From Gp1-AA122 sp035631655 (lineage in GTDB: Bacteria; Acidobacteriota; Terriglobia; Terriglobales; Acidobacteriaceae), in assembly GCA_035631655.1 (NCBI GenBank), contig DASQIH010000002.1:1-64000 (forward strand): DNA of 64,000 nt. The letters are read 5' to 3'. The notes beneath the pieces were generated by a model. That model made no database searches and was not told the origin of the DNA. It saw nothing but the letters and a program-made list of their open reading frames with translations. Each line of letters opens with the position of its first letter. Position 1 is the first letter of the stretch. The position numbers and the translations under genes were made by a program. Positions 50,099-58,202 of the stretch are shown here, piece by piece.

Positions 50099-51391
50099 AT
50101 GATCTTCCCCATGTCCGCGGTTCCCGAGCCACGCCTGGTCCTGCCGTTCGAAGATGCCCGCCATGTAGTGGAAGAACGCGCGGCAGGCCTGCGCCCCGCG
50201 GGGACAGAGAAAGTTGATCTGCTGAAGTCAGCGGGACGGGTACTGGCCGAGTCCATCCATGCCGACCGTGATTTTCCGCCCTTTCCTCGCGCCGCGCGCG
50301 ACGGCTATGCGGTGCGGGCTTCAGACCTCATTCATCTACCCGCCACGCTCGAGGTGATTGCGGAAATCAGGGCGGGAGCGGCGCCGGAAGAACTGCCGAA
50401 ACGCGTGGAATCAGGCGAAGCGGTCGCCATCATGACCGGAGCGCCTGCGCCTCCAGGCACCGACGGCGTGGTCATGGTGGAATACACCAAACGCAAACAA
50501 GACTACGTCGAGATCACGAGAGGAATTCGCGTCGGCGACAACATCGTCCCTACGGGCTCAGAGGCTCACAAGGGCGACTTGCTGCTGGCTCCCGGCACGC
50601 GTTTGACTGAGGCAGCGATCGCCGTTGCTGCTTCCGTCGGTAAAGCGGACCTCCAGGTTTATACCAAGCCTAAGGTAGCGGTACTCTCGACCGGAGATGA
50701 GGTCGTTGCGATCGTCGCGCAACCCGGACCTAACCAGATCCGCAACTCCAACAGCTACTCTCTCGCCGCCCAGATCCTGGCCGCAGGCGCCGAGCCAGTT
50801 CTGTTGCCCATAGCGCCGGACGAACCGAATAAGCTGTCCGCATTGATCCGGCAAGGACTGCAGTATGACCTGCTCCTTTTAGCCGGTGGCGTCTCGATGG
50901 GAAAGTACGATCTGGTAGAAGAAGTCATGGCGCGTCTCGAGGCCGGATTCTTCTTCACCGGCGCACAGATTCAGCCCGGACGACCGATCGTATTCGGGGT
51001 AGCGCCGGCATCCCCGCCGGCAACACGCGGTGCATCAGGTACTGCCGGGAACAGCAAATACTTCTTCGGCCTGCCCGGCAACCCAGTCTCCACGATGGTG
51101 ACGTTCGATCTTTTCGTTCGTCCCGTAATTGATGCCCTCGCCGGCCTGGCCCCGCGCAAGCTGGTCTTTCTGCACGCCCGTTTGAAAACGGAGATCAAAA
51201 CAAAAACCGGGCTGAAGCGCTTTCTACCGGCGATTTTGTCGGGAGAATTCGAACGCGCTGAAGTAGAACTGGCAGGCTGGCACGGCTCCGGCGACATTGC
51301 AACCACCGCGCGTTCGAACTGCTACATCGTGATCCCGCCCGACCGCGACCGGATCCCCGCCGGCGAATGGGTGCCCGTGCTACTACGGTAG
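50099..51391 (+). CDS. moeA: Molybdopterin molybdenumtransferase, with a repeat-derived insertion
   Basis: The 430-residue protein is MoeA: PPFPRAARDGYAVRASD, GEAVAIMTGAPAPPGTDGVVMVE, STGDEVV, ILAAGAEPVLLP, LLLAGGVSMGKYDLVEE, and FFGLPGNPVSTMVTFD. It inserts molybdate into adenylated molybdopterin. Between GRPIVFG and YFFGLPGN there are about 16 extra residues (VAPASPPATRGASGTAGNSK); the DNA starts GTAGCGCCGGCATCCCCGCC, which is the GTAGCGCCGGC repeat family, in frame. The start is ATG 50099, with ATG 50111 as an alternative. moaC and mogA follow, completing a Moco cluster. Confidence 0.93.
   Translation: MIFPMSAVPEPRLVLPFEDARHVVEERAAGLRPAGTEKVDLLKSAGRVLAESIHADRDFPPFPRAARDGYAVRASDLIHLPATLEVIAEIRAGAAPEELPKRVESGEAVAIMTGAPAPPGTDGVVMVEYTKRKQDYVEITRGIRVGDNIVPTGSEAHKGDLLLAPGTRLTEAAIAVAASVGKADLQVYTKPKVAVLSTGDEVVAIVAQPGPNQIRNSNSYSLAAQILAAGAEPVLLPIAPDEPNKLSALIRQGLQYDLLLLAGGVSMGKYDLVEEVMARLEAGFFFTGAQIQPGRPIVFGVAPASPPATRGASGTAGNSKYFFGLPGNPVSTMVTFDLFVRPVIDALAGLAPRKLVFLHARLKTEIKTKTGLKRFLPAILSGEFERAEVELAGWHGSGDIATTARSNCYIVIPPDRDRIPAGEWVPVLLR
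50999..51052. repeat. GTAGCGCCGGC-type repeat inside moeA
   Basis: GTAGCGCCGGCATC at 50999 and CGCCGGCAACACGCGG just after match the repeats at 27638 and 37432. It lies in a surface-loop position of the protein with no stop codon. Confidence 0.6.
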
Positions 51392-51416
51392 ATGTCGTTC
51401 AACCAAGTTTTGATTA

Positions 51417-51493
51417 TTAACCGCCGAGTACACCGAGACCGCCGAGAAGAATTGCCGTGCTCGGCGCACTCCGCGATCTCGGCGGTGAACGCG
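51417..51493. repeat. CCGCCGAG nonamer inverted repeat
   Basis: TTAACCGCCGAG at 51417 and CTCGGCGGTGAACGCG near 51478 are inverted ends; between them ACCGAGACC-type 9-bp units repeat. The same design occurs at 53930-53997, and its core words occur in der. It separates moeA and moaC. Confidence 0.7.
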
Positions 51494-51527
51494 TTTTGGC
51501 GAGTCAGCATGTAAGATAGACCAGTCC

Positions 51528-52001
51528 ATGCCCCACAAGCTGTCGCATTACGACGAATCCGGCCGCGCCCGCATGGTAGATGTATCCACGAAGCCCGCCA
51601 CCAAACGCGAAGCCGAGGCCAGCGCCTTCGTAGCGATGAGGCCAGCCGTGCTGAAAGCATTGCCAAAGAATCCCAAGGGCGATCCCCTGGAAGTGGCTCG
51701 TCTAGCGGGCATTATGGCAGCCAAGCGCACGGCCGAGTTAATCCCCATGTGCCATCCCCTGCCTCTTTCGCACGTTGATGTACGTATGCGGCTGTGCGAG
51801 AATGGCGTCGCCATTGCCTCAAAAGCAACGACCACGGCCGTCACCGGGGTGGAGATGGAAGCGCTGGTCGCCGCCAGTGTCGCCGCTTTGACTGTGTACG
51901 ACATGTGTAAGGCGCTCGATAAGGGCATCGAGATCCGCCATGTTGTGCTGGAGAGCAAGTCGGGCGGAAAAAGCGGAGACTACCGCCGCAAGAAGCACTA
52001 A
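51528..52001 (+). CDS. moaC: Cyclic pyranopterin monophosphate synthase
   Basis: The 157-residue protein is MoaC: LSHYDESGRARMVDVSTKPATKREAEA, AAKRTAELIPMCHPLPLSHVDV with active-site residues, and the C-terminal VTGVEMEALVAASVAALTVYDMCKALD. It makes cPMP from the MoaA product in molybdenum cofactor synthesis. moeA lies upstream and mogA downstream; moaA and moaE/moaD are not in the window. Start ATG 51528 is consistent with homology. It is followed by a response-regulator gene four bases after the stop. Confidence 0.96.
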   Translation: MPHKLSHYDESGRARMVDVSTKPATKREAEASAFVAMRPAVLKALPKNPKGDPLEVARLAGIMAAKRTAELIPMCHPLPLSHVDVRMRLCENGVAIASKATTTAVTGVEMEALVAASVAALTVYDMCKALDKGIEIRHVVLESKSGGKSGDYRRKKH

Positions 52002-52005
52002 CGTT

Positions 52006-52761
52006 ATGTCCAACAACGTCAAAGTTCTGCTGGTGGACGACAATCCCATGGTGCTGGGAATGCTGAAGCAGAGCCTGTCTCCTGTGGCCGACGTCACCAC
52101 TGCCAATGACGGTCCGGACGCCCTGCTCAAGGCGGTGGATGATCCTCCGGATTTGCTGGTCAGTGATTACCGCATGCCTGGCATGGATGGCCACCAGCTC
52201 ATCGAGAAACTCAAGAGTCGTCCGTCGACCTCGAGCGTAGCCGTAATCCTGCTGGCCACCAAGAGCGACATTAGCGAGCGGCTTTCGGTCCAGGAACAGG
52301 TGGATGACTACGTGGAAAAGCCATTTTTTCTGAAGCAAGCCACTCATCGTATCAAGCGAGTCATCGACAAGATTGCTCTGGAGAAAATGGCCAAGGCCGC
52401 CTCCAGCGATGGCATACTCCGCGGCAGCCTCTCGCAGATGAACGTCATTGACCTCGTGCAGTCGCTCGAGATGGGTCGCAAGAGTTGTCTGCTTACGCTC
52501 ACCAACGAACAAGACCGCTGCGAGATGTACGTCAACCAGGGGCAAATCGTGCACGCCACCTATGGTTCTCTGAGTGGCGACGAGGCAGTCTTTAAGGTCC
52601 TGCGCTGGACTGGAGGTAACTTCCAGATTGACTTCGAAGGCAAGACCACGCAACAAAGCACCAGCTTGAACACCCAGGGACTTCTGATGGAAGGCTTGCG
52701 CCTGCTCGATGAGTCCCGGCGCGACGCGGCGGAGTCGGAAGATGTCCTCCTTGACACCTGA
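52006..52761 (+). CDS. Response regulator with DUF4388 (PATAN-like) output domain
   Basis: The 251-residue protein has a receiver domain at residues 1-120: VLLVDDNPMVLGMLKQSL, Asp in LLVSDYRMPGMDG as the phosphate site, and a Lys in DDYVEKPFFLKQA. Residues 145-235 resemble DUF4388 (SLSQMNVIDLVQSLEMGRKSCLLTLTN, GQIVHATYGSLSGDEAVFKVLRW). It has no DNA-binding domain, so it probably works through protein contacts. It starts four bases after moaC at ATG 52006 and overlaps mogA by 20 bases, so it is translated with the Moco genes, although a functional link is only inferred. Confidence 0.9.
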   Translation: MSNNVKVLLVDDNPMVLGMLKQSLSPVADVTTANDGPDALLKAVDDPPDLLVSDYRMPGMDGHQLIEKLKSRPSTSSVAVILLATKSDISERLSVQEQVDDYVEKPFFLKQATHRIKRVIDKIALEKMAKAASSDGILRGSLSQMNVIDLVQSLEMGRKSCLLTLTNEQDRCEMYVNQGQIVHATYGSLSGDEAVFKVLRWTGGNFQIDFEGKTTQQSTSLNTQGLLMEGLRLLDESRRDAAESEDVLLDT

Positions 52762-53239
52762 AGCCTTCACCGCCGCCGTCCTCACAGTCAGTGACTCCTC
52801 CTCCCGCGGTCAACGTCCCGATCTGTCTGGCCCGGCGGTCGCGGAACTCCTCCAGAAACACAACTTCCAGATCGTGGCTGCTCAGATTGTGCCCGATGAT
52901 CGCATCCACATCGAAGATGCATTGATGCGGCTGACGGAGAAGGCCCGACTGGTAGTCTCTACCGGGGGCACGGGAATCGCCGAGCGCGACGTTACCCCCG
53001 AGGCGACCAACTCCGTGTGCGAACGCCTGGTCGAAGGCATCGCCGAACGAATGCGCCTCGAGGGAACCAGGAATACTCCATTCGCCGCGCTCAGCCGTGG
53101 CGTATGCGGCATCCGCGGCCACTCGCTGATTTTGAATGTTCCCGGAAGCCCTAAGGGGGCTGTCGAATCCCTGGAGGCTGTGATCGAAATAATTCCCCAC
53201 GCCCTGCAACTGCTGATTGGCGACACCAAACACATGTAG
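52742..53239 (+). CDS. mogA: Molybdopterin adenylyltransferase (MogA/MoaB type)
   Basis: The 165-residue protein from ATG 52742 has AVLTVSDSSSRGQRPDLSGPAVAELL, IVPDD and STGGTGIAERDVTPEATNSVCERLVEGI, then SRGVCGIRGHSLILNVPGSPKGAVESLEAVI. These are the MPT-binding motifs of MogA/MoaB. It activates molybdopterin with ATP before MoeA inserts molybdate. It overlaps the response regulator gene, and the moeA-moaC-mogA group is likely a transcription unit. A one-off choice between MogA and MoaB cannot be made by sequence reading alone. Confidence 0.9.
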   Translation: MSSLTPEAFTAAVLTVSDSSSRGQRPDLSGPAVAELLQKHNFQIVAAQIVPDDRIHIEDALMRLTEKARLVVSTGGTGIAERDVTPEATNSVCERLVEGIAERMRLEGTRNTPFAALSRGVCGIRGHSLILNVPGSPKGAVESLEAVIEIIPHALQLLIGDTKHM

Positions 53240-53280
53240 GGACAACCGCCCTGGCTGTCCGGTCCCAGCGTAGCTCGGCT
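53239..53280. repeat. GGGACAACCG hairpin repeat
   Basis: GGGACAACCGCCCTGGCTGTCC and a degenerate GCGTAGCTCGGC follow the mogA stop. It is a decayed copy of the double hairpin at 48619-48655. Confidence 0.55.
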
Positions 53281-53306
53281 ATTTCGCGTAAACTGCGAAT
53301 TCCGCT

Positions 53307-53933
53307 TTGAAGACCATCAAACTCATTCTGACCCGCTACACGAGGTGGCTGTGGAGCATCCTGGCCCCGCTGGGCATCTGGGGAGTCTTTGTGGTGGCCG
53401 CCATTGATAGCTCATTCCTGGGCCTTCCCATGGACGCGATTGTGGCTAGCTACGTGTACCAGGACCACTCCAGGTTTCTGCTCTACGCGTTCCTGGCCTC
53501 GGGAGGTTCCGCACTGGGTAGCAGCGTCTTGTATCTGGTCGGCTATTTAGGGGGCGAGACGCTGCTGCGCAAGAGAATGTCCCAGCAACGCTTCGAGAAA
53601 ATCCATCGCTCCTTCGATCAGCACGAATTCTGGGCCCTGATGCTCCCTGCCATGCTTCCGCCGCCCACCCCGTTCAAGCTCTTCGTCCTGGCAGCGGCCG
53701 TCTTTGAAATGAATTTCGGCCACTTCCTTCTGGCCATCTTCGCCGGGCGGTTCGTTCGCTTCCTGATCCTCTCTCTGCTCACGGTGAAGTACGGCAAGGG
53801 CGTGGTGGAGCTGGCGGCGCACCTCTTTCGTACACATCTGCATTGGACTTTGGGGATTATCGGTGGCGCGATATTGTGCTGGTTGCTGTTGAGACAAATG
53901 CGCCGCAGGAATCGGAATTCAAGGAGCAATTAA
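53307..53933 (+). CDS. YqaA/VTT-type DedA-like membrane protein
   Basis: The 208-residue protein has four to five membrane segments: GIWGVFVVAAIDSSFLGLP, ASGGSALGSSVLYLVGYLGGETLL, FWALMLPAMLPPPTPFKLFVLAAAVFEMNFGHFL and a C-terminal helix GIIGGAILCWLLL. The block MLPAMLPPPTPFKLFVLAAAVF is characteristic of SNARE-associated/VTT proteins, which may scramble or export lipids. It begins at TTG 53307 and its stop is part of a nonamer repeat (TTAACCGCCGAG). A positively charged tail (MRRRNRNSRS) follows the last helix. Confidence 0.85.
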   Translation: MKTIKLILTRYTRWLWSILAPLGIWGVFVVAAIDSSFLGLPMDAIVASYVYQDHSRFLLYAFLASGGSALGSSVLYLVGYLGGETLLRKRMSQQRFEKIHRSFDQHEFWALMLPAMLPPPTPFKLFVLAAAVFEMNFGHFLLAIFAGRFVRFLILSLLTVKYGKGVVELAAHLFRTHLHWTLGIIGGAILCWLLLRQMRRRNRNSRSN

Positions 53934-53997
53934 CCGCCGAGCACGCTGGGACGCCGAAGAAACTCGGCGACCTTAGCGCTCTCGGCGGTGAACTTGT
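53930..53997. repeat. CCGCCGAG nonamer inverted repeat
   Basis: TTAACCGCCGAG at 53930 and CTCGGCGGTGAACTTG near 53981 are inverted ends. The middle has GACGCCGAAG and TCGGCGACC. It fills the gap between two convergent membrane-protein genes and overlaps the stop of the first. Confidence 0.7.
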
Positions 53998-53999
53998 TT

Positions 54000-54527
54000 T
54001 TATGCGGCGGCAGCCTGATCGGACTTGCGGGTAATACCGGCGATGTAGTGCAGCAGCGCTGGCGTCAAAAACATCACACACGTGAAGAGCAAGTCACCTT
54101 CGATTCCGCGCCGGAAGAAGGGCAGTCCCAAGGTGTAGCAGACCGTCAACCCGCTCAGAGTTTTGGGATACATCGTTCCTGAAGCCCATACCATGAAGTT
54201 GCTGATCAGGAAGAACGAAACCGAACTCGCCAGAGCGGCCCCAATCACGCGCAAGGGACGAGCATTCTCACGCAGGCCGGTGCCAAACCACAGGATCGCT
54301 GCATACCACGCCCAGGTCACGTAATGGTCCCAGGTGAGCGGGTAAGCATAGCGCACGATCGTGAGATACACATCCGATGCTGCCATCAACAGCAGCGGAA
54401 ACCACATCTGGCGCTTCGATCCGCGGGCGCCAAAAAACAGCAGCGACGCCGCCACGGGGGTGAATCCCAGAGTTTGAGGCAAGAATCGGACACCAAATGC
54501 AATCAGAACGAACAGGTAGGCCAGCAT
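54000..54527 (-). CDS. DUF6580-type membrane protein
   Basis: The 175-residue protein from ATG 54527 has five to six membrane helices: MLAYLFVLIAFGVRFLP, FTPVAASLLFFGARGSKRQMWFPLLLMAASDV, WAWYAAILWFGTG, and a C-terminal TPALLHYIAGI. The FTPVAAxxLF block is typical of the DUF6580 family. Function is unknown; such proteins may be cofactor-transport related (speculation). GAGGTGATC precedes the ATG, which supports this start over the longer frame to 54545. It converges with the YqaA-like gene. Confidence 0.75.
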   Translation of the reverse strand: MLAYLFVLIAFGVRFLPQTLGFTPVAASLLFFGARGSKRQMWFPLLLMAASDVYLTIVRYAYPLTWDHYVTWAWYAAILWFGTGLRENARPLRVIGAALASSVSFFLISNFMVWASGTMYPKTLSGLTVCYTLGLPFFRRGIEGDLLFTCVMFLTPALLHYIAGITRKSDQAAAA

Positions 54528-54733
54528 GATCACCTCGTCTCGCAACCAAGATTGTGGCGCTGGAAGTCATCCACGTCAAGTTTCCTATACGTAGGTGTTT
54601 GCCTGCCGAAGGCACTGGAAAGTTCTTCACAGATCGAGTTTCTTGCCGTTCGTGAGATTCATGCATTGCCGGAGCGGTTCTAATACCTTGGTCACTTTCT
54701 GAGTGACAAACGCACAGCTAAGATCGAATCACC

Positions 54734-55429
54734 ATGGGTCTGGAATGTCTTCTCCTCTGCCGCGACCAGCAAGCCATTCGCGTATTGCAGCCCGCTCTGG
54801 AAAAGCTGTATATCGCGGTGGAAGTGTGCCGGGGAGCTCGCTCCGGACAGGAGATTCTGGCTTCCGAGAAATATGACGCGGTTGTGATTGATTGCGACGA
54901 TCTCAAGGATGGGCTGGAAGTCCTGAGAGAATTGCGCAAAGCAACCAGCAACAAGAACTCGGTTGTCTTCGCAATTCTGAACGGAACGACCACGACGAAA
55001 CAAGCTTTTGAGATGGGGGCAAATTTCGTTCTGCAGAAACCTATCCAGCCGCTTAATGCTTTGCGCTGTTTCAGTGCCGCCTTCGGCCAAATGACTCGTG
55101 AGCGGCGCCGCTATTTCCGTGTACCCCTGGAGATGCCCGCCATTCTCAGCTTCAAGGATCACCAATTGAAGGCGACCGCGACCAATCTTAGTGAAGGCGG
55201 CATGGCTGTCACTTTTCGCGGAAAGCTGCCGCGAGCAGGCCTCAGCAAGGTCCGCTTCACGTTGCCGGGCACCCACACTACGCTGGAACCGAACGCTGAT
55301 CTGGCTTGGGCAGACGGCTCCGGACACGCCGGCATTCGCTTCCTGGAAGTACCTCAGAATTCCCGCGAACAGCTGGAGCGCTGGCTCTCCCCGAGAATCG
55401 ACCAGCCCGAGACCGTCTCGCGAGGCTGA
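54734..55429 (+). CDS. Receiver-like plus PilZ domain protein
   Basis: The 231-residue protein has a receiver-like fold at residues 1-115 (LLLCRDQQAIRVLQPALE, DAVVIDCDDLKDGLEVLRELR, GANFVLQKPIQP with a Lys) that keeps an Asp in the phosphate position. A PilZ domain follows at 130-220: RRRYFRVPLEMPAIL and NLSEGGMAVTF. PilZ binds cyclic di-GMP through RxxxR and (D/N)xSxxG motifs, and both are present here. It could link phosphorylation to c-di-GMP signalling, in line with the GGDEF/HD-GYP protein at the window end. The start is ATG 54734. Confidence 0.88.
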   Translation: MGLECLLLCRDQQAIRVLQPALEKLYIAVEVCRGARSGQEILASEKYDAVVIDCDDLKDGLEVLRELRKATSNKNSVVFAILNGTTTTKQAFEMGANFVLQKPIQPLNALRCFSAAFGQMTRERRRYFRVPLEMPAILSFKDHQLKATATNLSEGGMAVTFRGKLPRAGLSKVRFTLPGTHTTLEPNADLAWADGSGHAGIRFLEVPQNSREQLERWLSPRIDQPETVSRG

Positions 55430-55579
55430 ATTCCCCGCAACTGCGGTATCAGAAGCAACCGCGAAGCGATACAAGAACAAAGCCCATGGCGTAAGCCACG
55501 GGCTAACAGAAAACGGAACCAGCCCAGTGGTGCGAAAGATCCTTCGATTTGCAGCGACAGGGGACTCGGACTGCGTTAC

Positions 55580-55885
55580 CTATTTCTTGTCGTATTCCAA
55601 CGCTTCATGCAGGTGGTGGATAGCCTCATCGATCGACTTGATAGCTGCAGCCTTGTGTCCGCCGAAGTCGCTGGCCGCCTTGGTGGCGAGTTCGTTCTTT
55701 ACTGCTTCCAATTGCCGAATGGAGTGACGAATGACCGGATGTGGTTCCTTGCCCTTCTGCGCAGGTTTGGCTTGGTCATCTTTGTCCTGAGGAACTCCTG
55801 CAGGTTGCGCAAAGGTCATGGCGGGCAGTGCTAAAGCGCCAGCTAACGCCACGATTGTCAGAGTCTTTCTGAAATTTTCATGCAC
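55580..55885 (-). CDS. Small secreted helical protein of unknown function
   Basis: The 101-residue product has a signal peptide (RKTLTIVALAGALALPAMTFA) and then a charged, mostly helical segment (DDQAKPAQKGKEPHPVIRHSIRQLEAVKNEL, KSIDEAIHHLHEAL). It resembles small periplasmic helical proteins of unknown role. No motif is recognised. It is not in an evident operon; a 168-bp gap without visible signals lies between it and lpxC. Confidence 0.7.
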   Translation of the reverse strand: MHENFRKTLTIVALAGALALPAMTFAQPAGVPQDKDDQAKPAQKGKEPHPVIRHSIRQLEAVKNELATKAASDFGGHKAAAIKSIDEAIHHLHEALEYDKK

Positions 55886-56053
55886 GTTGGATCCTCCATT
55901 TGAGTGCCGATGCTCGGCAGAATGTCAACACATGTCGTGATTCGTTACAAACCGAATCGCGATACGAGTCATTTTTCTTGAACACGGATTCCCTACAAAG
56001 TTTCGAACTGAATTGTACAGAGGAATGATGGAAACCAGGGGCGAGATCCCCGA

Positions 56054-56959
56054 CTAGACAGGCTGACCGGCCCAGGCTTGCGTGCTCGCCAAGACCGGCT
56101 TGGAAACTTCGTCCAGGGTCGTTTCCTCCCAAAGTGTTCGGTCTTTCAGAATACGGGACACCAAAGCGGTGTGCATGGCGTGTCCCGCACGATCGGCCAC
56201 CACGCGACCCAGGATGCGCCGCCCAATCAGAGCCAGATCCCCAATGAGATCCAGCACCTTGTGCCGGACAAACTCATCCCGAAATCGGAGTGGTGGGTTC
56301 TCGATCCCGTCGCGCGTAAGCACGATGCAGTTATCCATTGAAGCGCCCCGGATCAATCCCATGTTGCGCATGGCTGGCTCCTCCTGGCGCGAACCGAACG
56401 TCCGGGCAGGAGCAATGAAGCGCTGGTAATCACCGTCAGAAAGGTCCGCCTCAAAGCTTTCCCGCCCAATCAGCGGATGCGGGAAATTGATCGCATAGGA
56501 CACCGAATAACCATCGGCCGGGTACACAGCAATAAACTTGTCGCCTTCCCGCAATTCAATCTTGCGGCGAATTCGAAGATAGGTTCTCGGTCGGCGCTGC
56601 TTGCGAATGCCTGCCTTGAGGATCATCTGCACGAAGGGCCGCGAGCTGCCGTCCAGGATGGGCAACTCCAGGTTATCGAGCTCCACGATCGCGTTGTCGA
56701 TTCCGGTGCCGATAAAAGCCGACAGCAAGTGCTCGGTCGTGGAGATGAGCACGCCTTTTTTCATGAGACTGGTGGCATAGCTGACCCGAGCGACGTTGCG
56801 GCTGACCGCCTCAATTTGGAAGCCATCCAGATCGGTTCGCCGAAAGACAATCCCGCAACCTGGGGATGCGGGAACCATACGCAAGTGAACGGGAGCGCCG
56901 CTGTGGAGGCCCACTCCTTCACATTCCACAGCCGTGCGAATTGTCTGTTCCTGGATCAA
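56054..56959 (-). CDS. lpxC: UDP-3-O-acyl-N-acetylglucosamine deacetylase
   Basis: The 301-residue protein is LpxC: QTIRTAVECEGVGLHSGAPV, ISTTEHLLSAFIGTGIDNAIVEL with a zinc His, FPHPLIG, and DEFVRHKVLDLIGDLALIGRR with His and Asp ligands, then DRAGHAMHTALV. It commits UDP-acyl-GlcNAc to lipid A synthesis, so the organism has an outer membrane. No other lipid A gene is next to it. The start is ATG 56959; the upstream DNA to 57195 holds no gene. Confidence 0.95.
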   Translation of the reverse strand: MIQEQTIRTAVECEGVGLHSGAPVHLRMVPASPGCGIVFRRTDLDGFQIEAVSRNVARVSYATSLMKKGVLISTTEHLLSAFIGTGIDNAIVELDNLELPILDGSSRPFVQMILKAGIRKQRRPRTYLRIRRKIELREGDKFIAVYPADGYSVSYAINFPHPLIGRESFEADLSDGDYQRFIAPARTFGSRQEEPAMRNMGLIRGASMDNCIVLTRDGIENPPLRFRDEFVRHKVLDLIGDLALIGRRILGRVVADRAGHAMHTALVSRILKDRTLWEETTLDEVSKPVLASTQAWAGQPV

Positions 56960-57195
56960 ATGGGGGAGTGTATCTCTCCTGTGCTCATCAGATTACAGGG
57001 TCGACAAGAAATGTTGTATGTGGCAAATGAGCCACACTTTGTGGCCCGCTGAGGACGTTTACGCCAGTATCGGAACCAGAGGTTCCTCTTTTTGCAACAA
57101 GATGCGGAATCTGGGATGGAGGGAATCCAGCAAAGGCGCCATCTCGATAGTTACCCCCACGTTCGCTGATTCAGGCTCTCCACTTTCAGCAACTC

Positions 57196-58053
57196 TCAGC
57201 GCTTCGAGGGCGGAGTCTGTTTGGGATCGTACGTCACACTGGCGTCGAACAAGGAATCCGGGACGTTCTGGTTATAGGTCACGGTGTTCATGAACCGTTG
57301 AAAGGACATTTCATCGTTCAGGTAGCGAGTGATGGAATGCGGAGTCATAATGCCCTGCTCCGGCTTGTAGTTGTCGTACACCTCATCCTCGACATTGCGC
57401 ATCTTGTCGGAAGGATCGCGCCAGGAATAGCTGGTCTTGATAGGCAGATGCGTGGTGCTGTCAAGGAAGAGAGTCACGGAATCGTTCTTGGCGGTCACGA
57501 TACTGACTTGATCCGCTGGCTTTCCGGCAGCCACCGCTGTGCCCTCGTAGAAAAACGCAACACCCGGCTCGTTAATCCATTTGCGATAAACCCATTCCTG
57601 CGAGTGCTGGCGTCGGCGAAGGTAGGCGGCGGTGACTGCCGGATCCTCTGCTGCGGTGCCTTTATAAGTGATCTCGTAACCCTTGCCTCCATTGTGGATG
57701 ACCACAATGTCATTCTTACCTTTGGCCGGAATGTTCCCCACCGTGAACCACAGGAAGAAGTAACTCCGCAGGTGAATGATTTCCAGGCGATCCTTGTCCG
57801 GATATTCGGTATGCCGTCCGTAAGGAGTCCCGGCGCTGTTGGACTGGCCATGAAAAAAGCTGTAAAAGCGCCCTTCTTCGCTCTTCTCCTTATAGGTGAG
57901 AAAAGCTTGGCCGCCTAAAGCCTGAATTGATTGATCGATGAGCGCACGTGCTTTGCGGGCATTTTCGTCTTCGGGCGCACCCGCCTTCGTCCCGGGAGCA
58001 GTTTGCGCCGCCGCGAAAGCAAGAAGGAGCAGCACTGAAATCAAATATTTCAT
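57196..58053 (-). CDS. Secreted outer-membrane lipoprotein-sorting-like protein
   Basis: The 285-residue protein starts with a signal peptide (MKYLISVLLLLAFAAAQ). The body has LolA-like strand phrases (ALIDQSIQALGGQAFLTYKEKSEEGRFYSF, DKDRLEIIHLRSYFFLWF, KGYEITYKGTAAEDP). It may carry lipoproteins or lipids but the ligand is unknown. It has the same general plan as the protein at 2711-3553 but low obvious similarity, so direct relation is only inferred. It ends beyond a region of palindromic DNA toward the SDR gene. Confidence 0.7.
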   Translation of the reverse strand: MKYLISVLLLLAFAAAQTAPGTKAGAPEDENARKARALIDQSIQALGGQAFLTYKEKSEEGRFYSFFHGQSNSAGTPYGRHTEYPDKDRLEIIHLRSYFFLWFTVGNIPAKGKNDIVVIHNGGKGYEITYKGTAAEDPAVTAAYLRRRQHSQEWVYRKWINEPGVAFFYEGTAVAAGKPADQVSIVTAKNDSVTLFLDSTTHLPIKTSYSWRDPSDKMRNVEDEVYDNYKPEQGIMTPHSITRYLNDEMSFQRFMNTVTYNQNVPDSLFDASVTYDPKQTPPSKR

Positions 58054-58104
58054 CGCCTATACGAAATTAGATGCGGCCACTAGAATTGTAGCCGCTGCGA
58101 CGCC

Positions 58105-58202
58105 CGTGTGGGGGCGGGTCCGTGTGGGGACGGGTCTCCGACCCGCCCATCTTGTGTCGGGACAGCCGCGCTCCTCTATCCGCCCGAGCGAAGCTCGAGC
58201 CT
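58105..58202. repeat. GGGTCTCC palindrome and ACAGCCG-type repeat
   Basis: GTGTGGGGACGGGTCTCCGACCCGCCC and GGGACAGCCGCGCTCC with CGAGCGAAGCTCGAG lie between the two minus-strand genes. Parts match 13583, 34726, 40218 and 48619. Confidence 0.6.
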
